Below are positions 41,646 through 49,903 of a stretch of 64,000 nucleotides of DNA, piece by piece. The translations under genes were made by a program, and so were the position numbers. The stretch is from NCBI GenBank assembly GCA_027307235.1, contig DAHUXH010000004.1:1-64000 (forward strand), given 5' to 3'. Under the pieces are notes generated by a model that had not been told where the DNA came from, did no database searches, and saw only the letters and a list, made by a program, of their open reading frames with translations. This DNA comes from Vulcanimicrobiota bacterium. Its GTDB lineage: Bacteria; Vulcanimicrobiota; Vulcanimicrobiia; Vulcanimicrobiales; Vulcanimicrobiaceae. Position 1 is the first letter of the stretch. Every line of letters starts with the position of its first letter.

Positions 41646-42170
41646 ATGATGCGTGCCCTAACTGATGACGAACGACGAGGGCTCGCGCGGGTGTGCGCGG
41701 TTCTTTGCACGACGTCGCTCTTACTTATGCCGCTGGCATCGAGCGGTTCGGCCGGTATCGATGCCGATCAGGTGATCGTCGCGCGGCAAGCTGTGCGCGA
41801 TGCGGTGCTGCACTCGCTCAGACCCGAGCCGGAGCCGATCTTATTGCGCGATCCGTTCGTCGTGCCGGCAGGCGAATTCATGCCGGCTCACGATGCAGCC
41901 GAGCCGGCTACCGCCGGCATCCCGGTCGGCATGCATGTGACGGCCGGGACGCCGATCGCCAGCGCGCGCAGTAGGACAGCATTCAGCACGCGCGTTCGCG
42001 CCATCATTCTCGGCGACCATCCTCGGGCGCTGGTAGAGATAGGCGGAATCCCGCGCGTGGTCGCGCCGGGTGATCGGATTGCCAATGCCTTGGTGGTCAG
42101 GGTGGACGCGCTGGGCGTGAAGCTCAGTAACGGCGTCGATCTGAAGCTTGAAGCGGAGCGTGTCCCATGA
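41646..42170 (+). CDS. PilP-like periplasmic protein
   Basis: A 174-residue protein with an N-terminal signal or anchor (LARVCAVLCTTSLLLMPLAS), then LLRDPFVVP, a flexible Ala/Thr stretch and a small beta domain (TRVRAIILGDHPRALVEIGG, VVAPGDRIANALVVRV). Size, position before the secretin and the HOP/GspC-like beta domain suggest the PilP role of joining PilNO to PilQ. No lipobox is visible, unlike classical PilP. GGAGG precedes the ATG; the stop overlaps pilQ. Confidence 0.7.
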   Translation: MMRALTDDERRGLARVCAVLCTTSLLLMPLASSGSAGIDADQVIVARQAVRDAVLHSLRPEPEPILLRDPFVVPAGEFMPAHDAAEPATAGIPVGMHVTAGTPIASARSRTAFSTRVRAIILGDHPRALVEIGGIPRVVAPGDRIANALVVRVDALGVKLSNGVDLKLEAERVP

Positions 42171-43567
42171 AAAAGCTGCGTACCTTGGCGATCGTTCTGG
42201 CGCTCGTGGTGGCGACGCACGTGTCGTGCATTGGAAAACCTGCTTCCGTCATCGATATCGACGTCCGGGGCGCGGACATTGTTGAGGTGTTGGAACTGCT
42301 CGCGTCGGAATCGGCGACGAACATCGTTGCCGATGCGTCGCTGAAGCCGATGCGCGTGACCTTGCACCTGCACGGAATCACGTTTGAAACCGCCTTGCAC
42401 GTGCTGCTGCAGTCATATGGTTTGCAGGCGCGATATTCCGGCACGGTATTGATCGTGGGGAATGCAGACGACATGGGGCGGCGATACGGCGACGGGACCG
42501 ACGGCTCCGGGTCGCGCACCAACGTCTTCACGCTCGTGCATAGTGACCCCGATGACGTCGCCAAAGAGCTGCAGGCAGCCCTTCCCGCCGACACGATCAT
42601 CGTCGCCGACAAGCGGACCGGCTCGATCGTGATGACGGCCGCGCCGGCGACGCTCGATAGGGCCAAGCGATTGATCGCCGCCCTCGACCTTCAAGATACG
42701 CAGAATCGCTCGGCTGGCGTCAGCCGAGCCTACGCATTGCGGTTCGACAAACCCGCCGACGTTGTCAAGCAACTGAAAGACGTCTTGCCGAGTGCGCCGC
42801 TGAGCGCCGATGACGCGCAGAATGCGGTCATCGTGACCGGTGCCGAGCAGACGCAGGCGATCGCCAAGAGCTTCATCAAGAGCGTTGACCAGCCATCCGC
42901 GCAAGTGCTTTTCGAAGTGAAGGTCGCCGACGTGACACCGATCAACGAAAACAGTAACTTCGGCGTGGAATTCGGCGGCATCGACCTGCAAGGTCAACCA
43001 ATCAGCAATGCAACCACCTATAGCTTCACCGGCGGTTCGGCAACGGTCAACGTGCGCCTGAATGCGCTCGTCTCGCAAGGTCGCGCACAAATCTTGGCTA
43101 CCCCAAAACTCGTCACGCTCAACAATCACGAAGCAAACTTGCTCATCGGGCAGACGTATCCCATATCGTATTTCAGCGGCGGCGCGTTCGGTGGACAAAC
43201 GGTGCAATTTGTGGACATCGGTGTGAAGTTGAAGCTCACGCCCACCATCGGGTCAGATGGTACGGTCACCGCCGACCTTCATCCGGAGTACAGTGAGATT
43301 CAAGGGTTCAATGCTTCCGGGTTGCCGATCATCGCGAACCGAAAGATCGATTCGGTGCTGCGCGTTCGCAACGATCAGACCATCGTGCTCGGCGGCCTGC
43401 TGCGCGACGTCGATTCAGAGACGATCACCAAGGTTCCGGCGCTCGGTGACCTGCCGGTGCTTGGCGGATTCTTCAAGAACAAACAGCATGCGCACGAGCG
43501 CGATGAGATCGTCTTCCTGATTACTCCGCACGTGATCTTTCCCAACACGCCTCCGCCAACGCACTAG
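42167..43567 (+). CDS. pilQ: Secretin PilQ, short form
   Basis: Outer-membrane gate for the pilus. The 466-residue product has a signal peptide, a STN/secretin N0 region (IDIDVRGADIVEVLELLASE), two N-type modules (TLVHSDPDDVAKELQAALP and ALRFDKPADVVKQLKDVLP) and the secretin core (QVLFEVKVADV, QILATPKLVTLNNHEANLLI and the terminal VPALGDLPVLGGFFKN followed by IVFLITPHVI). It lacks the AMIN domains that bind peptidoglycan in longer PilQs. It closes the pilus operon; the tolC-like gene converges 10 bases away. Confidence 0.93.
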   Translation: MKKLRTLAIVLALVVATHVSCIGKPASVIDIDVRGADIVEVLELLASESATNIVADASLKPMRVTLHLHGITFETALHVLLQSYGLQARYSGTVLIVGNADDMGRRYGDGTDGSGSRTNVFTLVHSDPDDVAKELQAALPADTIIVADKRTGSIVMTAAPATLDRAKRLIAALDLQDTQNRSAGVSRAYALRFDKPADVVKQLKDVLPSAPLSADDAQNAVIVTGAEQTQAIAKSFIKSVDQPSAQVLFEVKVADVTPINENSNFGVEFGGIDLQGQPISNATTYSFTGGSATVNVRLNALVSQGRAQILATPKLVTLNNHEANLLIGQTYPISYFSGGAFGGQTVQFVDIGVKLKLTPTIGSDGTVTADLHPEYSEIQGFNASGLPIIANRKIDSVLRVRNDQTIVLGGLLRDVDSETITKVPALGDLPVLGGFFKNKQHAHERDEIVFLITPHVIFPNTPPPTH

Positions 43568-43577
43568 CCGCCTGGCC

Positions 43578-44873
43578 TCACAGATCGCCTAATGCGAAGC
43601 GATAGCCCTCCTCGGCTTGACGCAGCGCGTAGACGGCCGTGAGGCGATCGTTCTGCGCTTGGGTGAGGCCGCTCTGGGCGTTGAGTAGCTGGAGCAGTTG
43701 GGTTACACCGGCGCGATACTGATCTTGCGTGTCGTTGACGACTTGCTGGGCGTTGGCAAGCTCTGATTGGGTTTCGGCAAGCGCGGCTTGAGCGCTCGTC
43801 AGCGTTGCCAGCGCCTGGCGCACCTGCACCTCGACGCCGAGCTGTTGCTCTTTGAGCAGCGCATTCGATCGATCGAGAGCAATCTGCGCTTGCGCGGTTT
43901 GGGTGTGGGTCACGCCTTGATCGAAGATGGGAATACTCACCGTTGCGCCGATGGTGTTGTTCTGTTGCAGACCTCCGCCGGTCACCAGCGTCGACGAAAA
44001 GCCGGTGCTCGTGATCACGTCAACCGTCGGCGCAATGCCTCGCCGGGCGGCTTGCACGTTTGCCTGTGCGGCCGCGATACTGCGCTCCGCCGCGAGATAG
44101 TCGGGCCGAAGAAGAAGCGCGCGCTTGACCGCGCTCTCATAATCGGCCGGCTCATCGCTGTGAGCGCTCGGCGCGGATGCCGAGGCATCGTCCACGGGCG
44201 CGACCGCGGCGTCGGCGTGCAAACCGAGTTGATTGGCGAACGCGGCATCCGCCGCGATCTCTTGGCCTTGCGCCTGCACGAGTTGAACCTGCGCGCGCGC
44301 GGTCGGCAAGTGCGCCGTCGCCAGATCCACGCGCGTCGCGACGCCAGCCCTCATCTGCGCGCGGATGAGGGCTTCCTGCGCGATGTTCTGCTTGAGGATG
44401 TTCTGGATCAGTTCCACGTTGGCGCGCGCTTCCAACGCATTGTAGTAGGCCTGCGCCACGTTGAAACTCAGTTGTTGCGCGCTTCGTTGGTACGTTTCGC
44501 CGGCAGCGTCGGCCGAGTCTTGCGCAGCATGAATCTGCGCGAGCACGCGGCCGCCGTCAAAGATAAGCTGCCGGATCGACGCATTGAGCAGGGTGCTCGC
44601 CGAGCCGCTTTGAGCGGCGAAACTGCCGTGCGTGTTTTGCCCCGAGAGTCCGATCGACGGCAGTGCGGGCGTACGCGCTTGCGCGACCTCTTCTTGAACG
44701 GTGCGATAGTCGTCACGTGCCGCCGCCAGGACCGGCGACTGCGCGGCGGCGATGGCGATTGCTTGTGCAAGCGTGACGTGCTGGACCGGCGCAGCCGCTT
44801 GCGCTTGTACCGCCAAGGGTGTGATGAACGAGAGCCAGGCCGCAAGAGCGATGGCTGTGTGCGATGTCTTCAT
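43578..44873 (-). CDS. TolC-family outer-membrane efflux protein
   Basis: A 431-residue protein with a signal peptide (ending VQAQA) and two outer-membrane efflux (OEP) repeats rich in Ala/Gln helices. Motifs include SLTLAQAI-like HVTLAQAIAIAAAQSP at the start and RQLIFDGGRVLAQI in the first repeat, and VSIPIFDQGVTHTQ and YRAGVTQLLQLLNAQ in the second. It would form the trimeric exit duct for the exporter encoded upstream. Its start is 5 bases after the ATPase gene, and it is the last gene of the operon. Confidence 0.92.
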   Translation of the reverse strand: MKTSHTAIALAAWLSFITPLAVQAQAAAPVQHVTLAQAIAIAAAQSPVLAAARDDYRTVQEEVAQARTPALPSIGLSGQNTHGSFAAQSGSASTLLNASIRQLIFDGGRVLAQIHAAQDSADAAGETYQRSAQQLSFNVAQAYYNALEARANVELIQNILKQNIAQEALIRAQMRAGVATRVDLATAHLPTARAQVQLVQAQGQEIAADAAFANQLGLHADAAVAPVDDASASAPSAHSDEPADYESAVKRALLLRPDYLAAERSIAAAQANVQAARRGIAPTVDVITSTGFSSTLVTGGGLQQNNTIGATVSIPIFDQGVTHTQTAQAQIALDRSNALLKEQQLGVEVQVRQALATLTSAQAALAETQSELANAQQVVNDTQDQYRAGVTQLLQLLNAQSGLTQAQNDRLTAVYALRQAEEGYRFALGDL

Positions 44874-44878
44874 GGTGG

Positions 44879-45568
44879 TTACAGTGCGCTCGCTGCTACC
44901 TGTTCGTTCACGAGTTGACCGTCGAGCAGGCCGATGGCGCGCTTGCCGCGCTTGGCGAACCGAAAGTCGTGCGTGACCATGATGATGGTCGAGCCCGACT
45001 CGTGCAGTTCCGAGAGCAGGTCCATGACGGCCTCACCGTTGCGCGTGTCAAGGTTTCCGGTGGGTTCGTCGGCCAGCAGAATCGACGGATCGCCGGCCAG
45101 CGCCCGGGCGACCGCGACGCGCTGCTGTTCACCGCCGGAGAGCTGCATCGGGAAGTGTTTGGCGCGATGCGACATGTGAACGCGTTCGAGGACTTCGGCC
45201 ACGCGCGACTTGCGTTCTCCCTTGGTCATGCCGCGATAGACCAGCGGCAGTTCGACGTTTTCGAAGATGGAGAGATCGCCGATCAGATTAAAGCTCTGGA
45301 AGATGAAGCCGATTTCACGATTGCGAATCATCGCGCGTTCGGCCGAGTTCAAGTTTTCGACGGAACGACCGTTGAGGCGGTAGGTTCCGGATGTGGGTGT
45401 ATCCAGCAGACCGAGAATCGACAGGAGCGTCGACTTTCCGCAGCCCGATGGTCCTTCGATCGCGACATATTCGCCGCGGTCGATTTGAAACGTGATCCCG
45501 CGGAGGGCCCGAGTCTCCACGTCTTCCATGACAAAGCTTTTTCCAAGATCCTGCAGATCGACTAACAT
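44879..45568 (-). CDS. MacB/LolD-type ABC transporter ATPase
   Basis: A 229-residue ATPase with Walker A GPSGCGKSTLL, the signature LSGGEQQRVAVARAL and Walker B ILLADEPTGNLD, and NRSIGFIFQ-like Q-loop NREIGFIFQSFNL. These are hallmarks of type VII (MacB/LolCDE) systems. The ADOP permease two genes upstream lacks an ATPase domain and is the natural partner. Lies 12 bases after the MacA-like gene. Confidence 0.93.
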   Translation of the reverse strand: MLVDLQDLGKSFVMEDVETRALRGITFQIDRGEYVAIEGPSGCGKSTLLSILGLLDTPTSGTYRLNGRSVENLNSAERAMIRNREIGFIFQSFNLIGDLSIFENVELPLVYRGMTKGERKSRVAEVLERVHMSHRAKHFPMQLSGGEQQRVAVARALAGDPSILLADEPTGNLDTRNGEAVMDLLSELHESGSTIIMVTHDFRFAKRGKRAIGLLDGQLVNEQVAASAL

Positions 45569-45580
45569 TCGGGGAGCCTC

Positions 45581-46879
45581 CTAGTGTAGTTTCAGTTGGG
45601 TTTGATCGAGGTAGTTGGACATGTCGGACACGATCACGATATCGCCCGGATCGATACCCGAGAGCACTTGCACGCGATCGTTTGAACCTTGACCGAGATG
45701 GGCGTGGACGCGCACCGCGCGCGTTCCGTTGTCGACGATCTTGAAGAGATCGGGCGAACTGCCGTCCGAGGCGCCGGCCGGTCGAGCAATCGAGATCGCA
45801 TTGGGAATCGACGAGATCGCGATCGTCCCGTCCACGTTGGCGTCGGGGCGGGCGCCTGAGGGCAGCGGGCGCGAGAACGTCACGTCGATGGCAACCGTTC
45901 CGTTTTGCGCCGACGGTGCGATACGCGCGACACGTCCCGTAATGCTGCCGTTGCCGGTGTCGATGGTCGCGGCCATTCCGACGATCACCGAATGCACGTC
46001 GCTCTCGGCAACCTGAAGCACCGCTTTGAGCGAATGGGTGTCCGCGATGCGAGCAATCTCGGTGTTTTGCGAGACGCTCATGCCGGGATCGATGTCGACC
46101 GCTTGCACGATGCCGCTCTCGGCGGAGCGCACGGTCAGCGCTTGGACTTGAGCGATGTCGGCGTTCAATTGCGCCGCTGCCTGATCCACCTGAGCTTGCG
46201 CGGCGGCAACCCTGGCGGCGGCCTCTGCCGAACTGACTCCGACCTGCGCGTGGCTGCTGCGCACATCGTTGGCGCTCTTCTGAGCTTGAATCTGCGCCTG
46301 CTGGTAGGCGATGTCCGATACGAGCCCTTTGCGATGGAGCGTGTCGAGCGATTGCGCCTGCAAGCGATCCTGCTGCATTTGCGCCTGCTGATCGTCGTAG
46401 GCGGTCTGTTGCGTGAGCACCGAGGCCTGCGCTTGCTGGCGCGCGCTTGCGAGATTAGCCTGCGCGACTTGCAACTGCGAGCGCGCCGCGATCACCGTGG
46501 CGTCGAGCGCCGGGTTTTGCATCTGCGCGAGCACCGTGCCCGGCTCGACGACGCTTCCGGGTTTGACGAAGACCTGGTTCACGACGCCGCTTTGCGTGGC
46601 CGATGCGACACGCACGCGTTCCGGTGCGAACGCACCTTGGGCGCTCACCGATCGCAAGAGTGTTCCGTGCCGAGCGACGTCGGTCACCAGTGTCGAACGG
46701 TCGACGACCGTGCCGCCCGCGCTTCCGTGCGAGAGCGTTGCGAGTGCCCAAGCAGCGACCGCTGCGAGGACGATGGCGCCGCCCGCACCGTAGACGACTT
46801 TTGGAATACCGCGCCGGCGCTCGCGCACCACATCCATTTGCGCCGGTTGGTCGAAGAGAGACTTTCGTGTGCTATTCAT
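45581..46879 (-). CDS. MacA-like periplasmic adaptor (HlyD/RND fusion family)
   Basis: A 432-residue membrane fusion protein: a cytoplasmic tail, a membrane helix (about 26-47), a barrel-sandwich start (GVVNQVFVKPGSVVEPGTVL), a long coiled-coil hairpin rich in Gln/Ala (about 135-245), the return strand (SGIVQAVDIDPGMSVSQNTE) and beta-barrel domains. It bridges the inner-membrane permease and the TolC-like duct. Its start overlaps the last 8 bases of the ADOP gene, which ties the two. Confidence 0.92.
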   Translation of the reverse strand: MNSTRKSLFDQPAQMDVVRERRRGIPKVVYGAGGAIVLAAVAAWALATLSHGSAGGTVVDRSTLVTDVARHGTLLRSVSAQGAFAPERVRVASATQSGVVNQVFVKPGSVVEPGTVLAQMQNPALDATVIAARSQLQVAQANLASARQQAQASVLTQQTAYDDQQAQMQQDRLQAQSLDTLHRKGLVSDIAYQQAQIQAQKSANDVRSSHAQVGVSSAEAAARVAAAQAQVDQAAAQLNADIAQVQALTVRSAESGIVQAVDIDPGMSVSQNTEIARIADTHSLKAVLQVAESDVHSVIVGMAATIDTGNGSITGRVARIAPSAQNGTVAIDVTFSRPLPSGARPDANVDGTIAISSIPNAISIARPAGASDGSSPDLFKIVDNGTRAVRVHAHLGQGSNDRVQVLSGIDPGDIVIVSDMSNYLDQTQLKLH

Positions 46880-49445
46880 AGCGTAATGCCACCGCAGGTT
46901 GGAGACGTGAGCCGCGCAGCGCCGGAATCAGCGATGCGAGGGTCACGCTTGCAAGTAAGATGATGATCACCGCGACGAGGGTGATCGGGTCGAGGGCGGA
47001 GACGTTGAACAGAAGTCCCGAGATCAGTTGCGTTCCGAGCGCGGCCAGAGCCAGGCCAAGTGCCACCCCGAAAAGACCCAAGCGCACCGCGCCGCCGAGC
47101 ACGTTCCCGAGGACGTCGCGCGAGCGAGCGCCGATGGCCATGCGAATCCCGAATTCGTGCCGGCGTTGCTCGACGGCGTACGACAGGATCGCATAGATGC
47201 CGGCGAGCGCGAGCAGAAGCGCAACCGCTGCCAAAACTGCCATGAGCGTCGCGCTCGTGCGTTGCGGCGTGAGGAGCTTGGCAACGTCCTCGTTGAGAGA
47301 GGTGAAAGTTTCCACGGCCTGCATGCGGTCGGCGGTTGCCACGGCCGAGCCGACTTGCTGCGCGAGCGCAGCGGGCGCATGCGAAGCGTGGAGCACGATT
47401 TGGAAGGCCGGTTCCGGAAGTTGATCGAGCGGCAGGTAAAACATCGGTTGGACCGGCGAGTCCGGTGAACGATGTATGTCGCCGACGATGCCGACAATGG
47501 TGCGCGCAATCGAGTTCGGTCCGCCGAACTGCACCACGATGCGCTTGCCGATGGCGGCAGGGCCGCCAAGCAGCTGTGCGACCGCGGCGCTCACCACGAT
47601 GACGGGCTGCGACCCGGCGCGGTCTTGAGCGGTGAATGCTCGCCCTGCCACCAGCGGAATGCCCATGACGTGGAAGTATCCGTCTGAGATCGAGTCAAAC
47701 GCCGCTTTTTGATTCGGGTCCGCCGGAGCACCGATCTGCGTGAATGGAATCAGCCCGCTATTTGCGCCGTTCGTTCCCGGGACGGAGAAGGAGAGCGCCG
47801 CATCGTCGACCCCCGGGATCAGGCGAACTTGTGCCAGCGTGCTCTGTGCGAAAGTTCGTATGTTTGCCGTATCGTTATAGCGGTCGGAGAAGAGCAGCAA
47901 TGACGCCGAGTACACGCCGGTCGGAGTATAGCCGAGGTCGACGTGCGTGAGTGCGGACAAGCTGCGAACGAGCAACGCGCAACCGGCGAGTACCGTGAAG
48001 GCGAGCGCGACTTCGCTCACGCCGAGCGCCGAACGAAAACGTTTTGAGGCAGCCGACTCGCCGGAACGGCTTCCGGCTTTTAGCGCGCCGGTCAGATTCC
48101 GATTCCAGGTGGAGAGCGCCGGCGCGAATCCGGCGATGAGCGTCGCGACGATCACGATCGCCAGGATGAAGCCGACGCTTGCAAGATCGATACCGACGTG
48201 CGTCAAGCGGGGAAGCATATCCGGCTGGAGCACGAGCAATGCCCGCAGTTCACCGGCCGCGAGAAGGAGCGCAATCGCGCCTGCGGCGGTGGTCAGCACG
48301 GCCAGTTCGGTCATCACCTGACTGATGATGTGCGAACGCGATGCGCCGAGGGCGTTGCGAAGCGCGAACTCCTTTCGCCGCGCCGCTGCGCGGACGAGCA
48401 ACAGATTCACGACGTTCGCGCAGGCGATCAGCAGTACGAGACCAACAGCAGCGGACACCGCGAGAATGAGGGAGCGCGCATAGCCCAAGAAGCGGTCTTG
48501 CAGGCTGCGAACGTTGACGGAGAACTGATGATCGGGAAGGCGAGCCGCGAGGCCCGCTGAGATGCGGTCCAAATCGGCTTGCGCGGCCGCGACGCTGACG
48601 CCGGGGCGCAAACGGGCGGTTGCGTATGCGGACCCGCTGCTCTTGCTCAAGAACGCGCTCGCCGGCAGACACTTCCAGATGTCGAAGCGGTCGACTGCGG
48701 CGAGCTGGTTGCGAAGATCCGGGGATTGAAACTCCGGTTGCGCAACGCCCACGATGCGTGCCGGGTGACCGTCGAGTGTCAAAGTGCGGCCGATGACACT
48801 CGGGTCAGCGTTCAACGTCGTTCGCCAGAAGCGATCGGAGATAACGATGCTGCTCGTACCGGGCCGCTCGTCGTCTTGCGTAAACAATCGTCCGAGTTGC
48901 GCGTGGGCGCCGGTGATCTCAAAGAAATTCCATGACGTGTTGTCGGCCTGGACCACGCGCGGAACGCCGAGGCCGGTCAGCGTGGCCGGGAGCGAATCGT
49001 AAGCGGCGATGTCATCGAGTGTCGTCGAACCGTTCCGGTAGTAGGGGATATCGGACTTCCCGACGGTGTAGGCAATCGGCGACCCCGCCACGTGGCCGGT
49101 CAGGAAGACCAACCGATCGGCGTGCGCGAACGGCAACGGGGCGAAGAGCGCGGCGTTGGCGATGCTGAACACCGCAACGTTCACGCTCATCGCGATCGCG
49201 AGCGTCGCAATGGTGATGAAGGCGAAGAGCGGCGCTTGTACGAGCGTGCGAACGGCCAAGGCGAGGTTACGTCGCAAGCCTTCGAGGCGCAATGCGATGC
49301 CTGACCAGGCGACGTCGAGAAACTCGGTGATGGACGGATTCGAAGCGACGTCGCCGTAGAACTGGCGACGGTATTCTTCACGAAATTCACGCGGGCCGAA
49401 TGCCAGCGCCGCATCGAGAAGAAGATTACGTTTTGAGTCATTCAC
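46872..49445 (-). CDS. ADOP-family ABC permease (FtsX/MacB-PCD type)
   Basis: An 857-residue permease with the duplicated FtsX layout: an N-terminal soluble region, a membrane segment near 65-90, a MacB-type periplasmic domain, three helices near 325-445, then a second membrane-periplasm-membrane repeat ending ALRGSRLQPAVALRYE. This ending is the mark of acidobacterial duplicated orphan permeases. Here it is not orphan: the MacA-like, ATPase and TolC-like genes follow without gaps, so it should work as a tripartite exporter. GTG start 1 base after the padR stop. The cargo is unknown. Confidence 0.92.
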   Translation of the reverse strand: MNDSKRNLLLDAALAFGPREFREEYRRQFYGDVASNPSITEFLDVAWSGIALRLEGLRRNLALAVRTLVQAPLFAFITIATLAIAMSVNVAVFSIANAALFAPLPFAHADRLVFLTGHVAGSPIAYTVGKSDIPYYRNGSTTLDDIAAYDSLPATLTGLGVPRVVQADNTSWNFFEITGAHAQLGRLFTQDDERPGTSSIVISDRFWRTTLNADPSVIGRTLTLDGHPARIVGVAQPEFQSPDLRNQLAAVDRFDIWKCLPASAFLSKSSGSAYATARLRPGVSVAAAQADLDRISAGLAARLPDHQFSVNVRSLQDRFLGYARSLILAVSAAVGLVLLIACANVVNLLLVRAAARRKEFALRNALGASRSHIISQVMTELAVLTTAAGAIALLLAAGELRALLVLQPDMLPRLTHVGIDLASVGFILAIVIVATLIAGFAPALSTWNRNLTGALKAGSRSGESAASKRFRSALGVSEVALAFTVLAGCALLVRSLSALTHVDLGYTPTGVYSASLLLFSDRYNDTANIRTFAQSTLAQVRLIPGVDDAALSFSVPGTNGANSGLIPFTQIGAPADPNQKAAFDSISDGYFHVMGIPLVAGRAFTAQDRAGSQPVIVVSAAVAQLLGGPAAIGKRIVVQFGGPNSIARTIVGIVGDIHRSPDSPVQPMFYLPLDQLPEPAFQIVLHASHAPAALAQQVGSAVATADRMQAVETFTSLNEDVAKLLTPQRTSATLMAVLAAVALLLALAGIYAILSYAVEQRRHEFGIRMAIGARSRDVLGNVLGGAVRLGLFGVALGLALAALGTQLISGLLFNVSALDPITLVAVIIILLASVTLASLIPALRGSRLQPAVALRYE

Positions 49446-49446
49446 T

Positions 49447-49803
49447 TTAGTGCACCCCTAGGGGAAGTAATTGGCGCGAGCGCGCCAACGCAACGAGTTC
49501 CTCGAGGCGAACTGCCTCGGCTTGGGCGATTTTGCGACCCCAGGGGGTCAGCCGGTAGTATCGGCGACCCATCGCGTCGGCGTCGTCGCGCTCGATCTCG
49601 GCGATCCAGCCGTCCGTGCACATCTGTTTGAGCTGCCGGTAGAGCGTGCCGGAACCGAGGCGAATCTTGCCTTGAGTCGAGGTCGTCACTTCCTTGGTGA
49701 TGCTGTACCCATGACGTTCGCCGTCAGCGAGCGCGAGCAGAATGTGGAAGGCGCTGAGCGGAAGCGGAAGGAGCTCGGTTGGGTCCTGGCGTCGGTTGAG
49801 CAT
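49447..49803 (-). CDS. PadR-family regulator of the ADOP exporter operon
   Basis: A 118-residue PadR repressor: winged helix at about 12-80 (FHILLALADGERHGYSITKE, SGTLYRQLKQMCTDGWI) and a C-terminal helix. ATG at 49801-49803 gives the normal length. It leads the exporter operon. A promoter with TTGACA/TATAGT and two inverted copies of a PadR-like box lies directly upstream, implying autoregulation. The inducing ligand is unknown. Confidence 0.92.
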   Translation of the reverse strand: MLNRRQDPTELLPLPLSAFHILLALADGERHGYSITKEVTTSTQGKIRLGSGTLYRQLKQMCTDGWIAEIERDDADAMGRRYYRLTPWGRKIAQAEAVRLEELVALARSRQLLPLGVH

Positions 49804-49833
49804 GGTTCCAAACCTCGTAGGGTAATGTTCGAC

Positions 49834-49888
49834 ATGTCCATTTGCGACATATCTGGGCCTACTATATCGCAAATGGACAGGTTGTCAA
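49834..49888 (-). promoter_or_regulatory. Promoter and PadR operator of the exporter operon
   Basis: On the minus strand, TTGACA (49883-49888), a 16-bp spacer and TATAGT (49861-49866) form a strong promoter. A perfect 13-bp inverted repeat, TGTCCATTTGCGA (49835-49847) with TCGCAAATGGACA (49867-49879), flanks the -10 box. The first arm extends to ATGT-N9-ACAT, close to the known PadR operator pattern. Confidence 0.8.
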
Positions 49889-49903
49889 GCATCCCGTGAG
49901 GCT

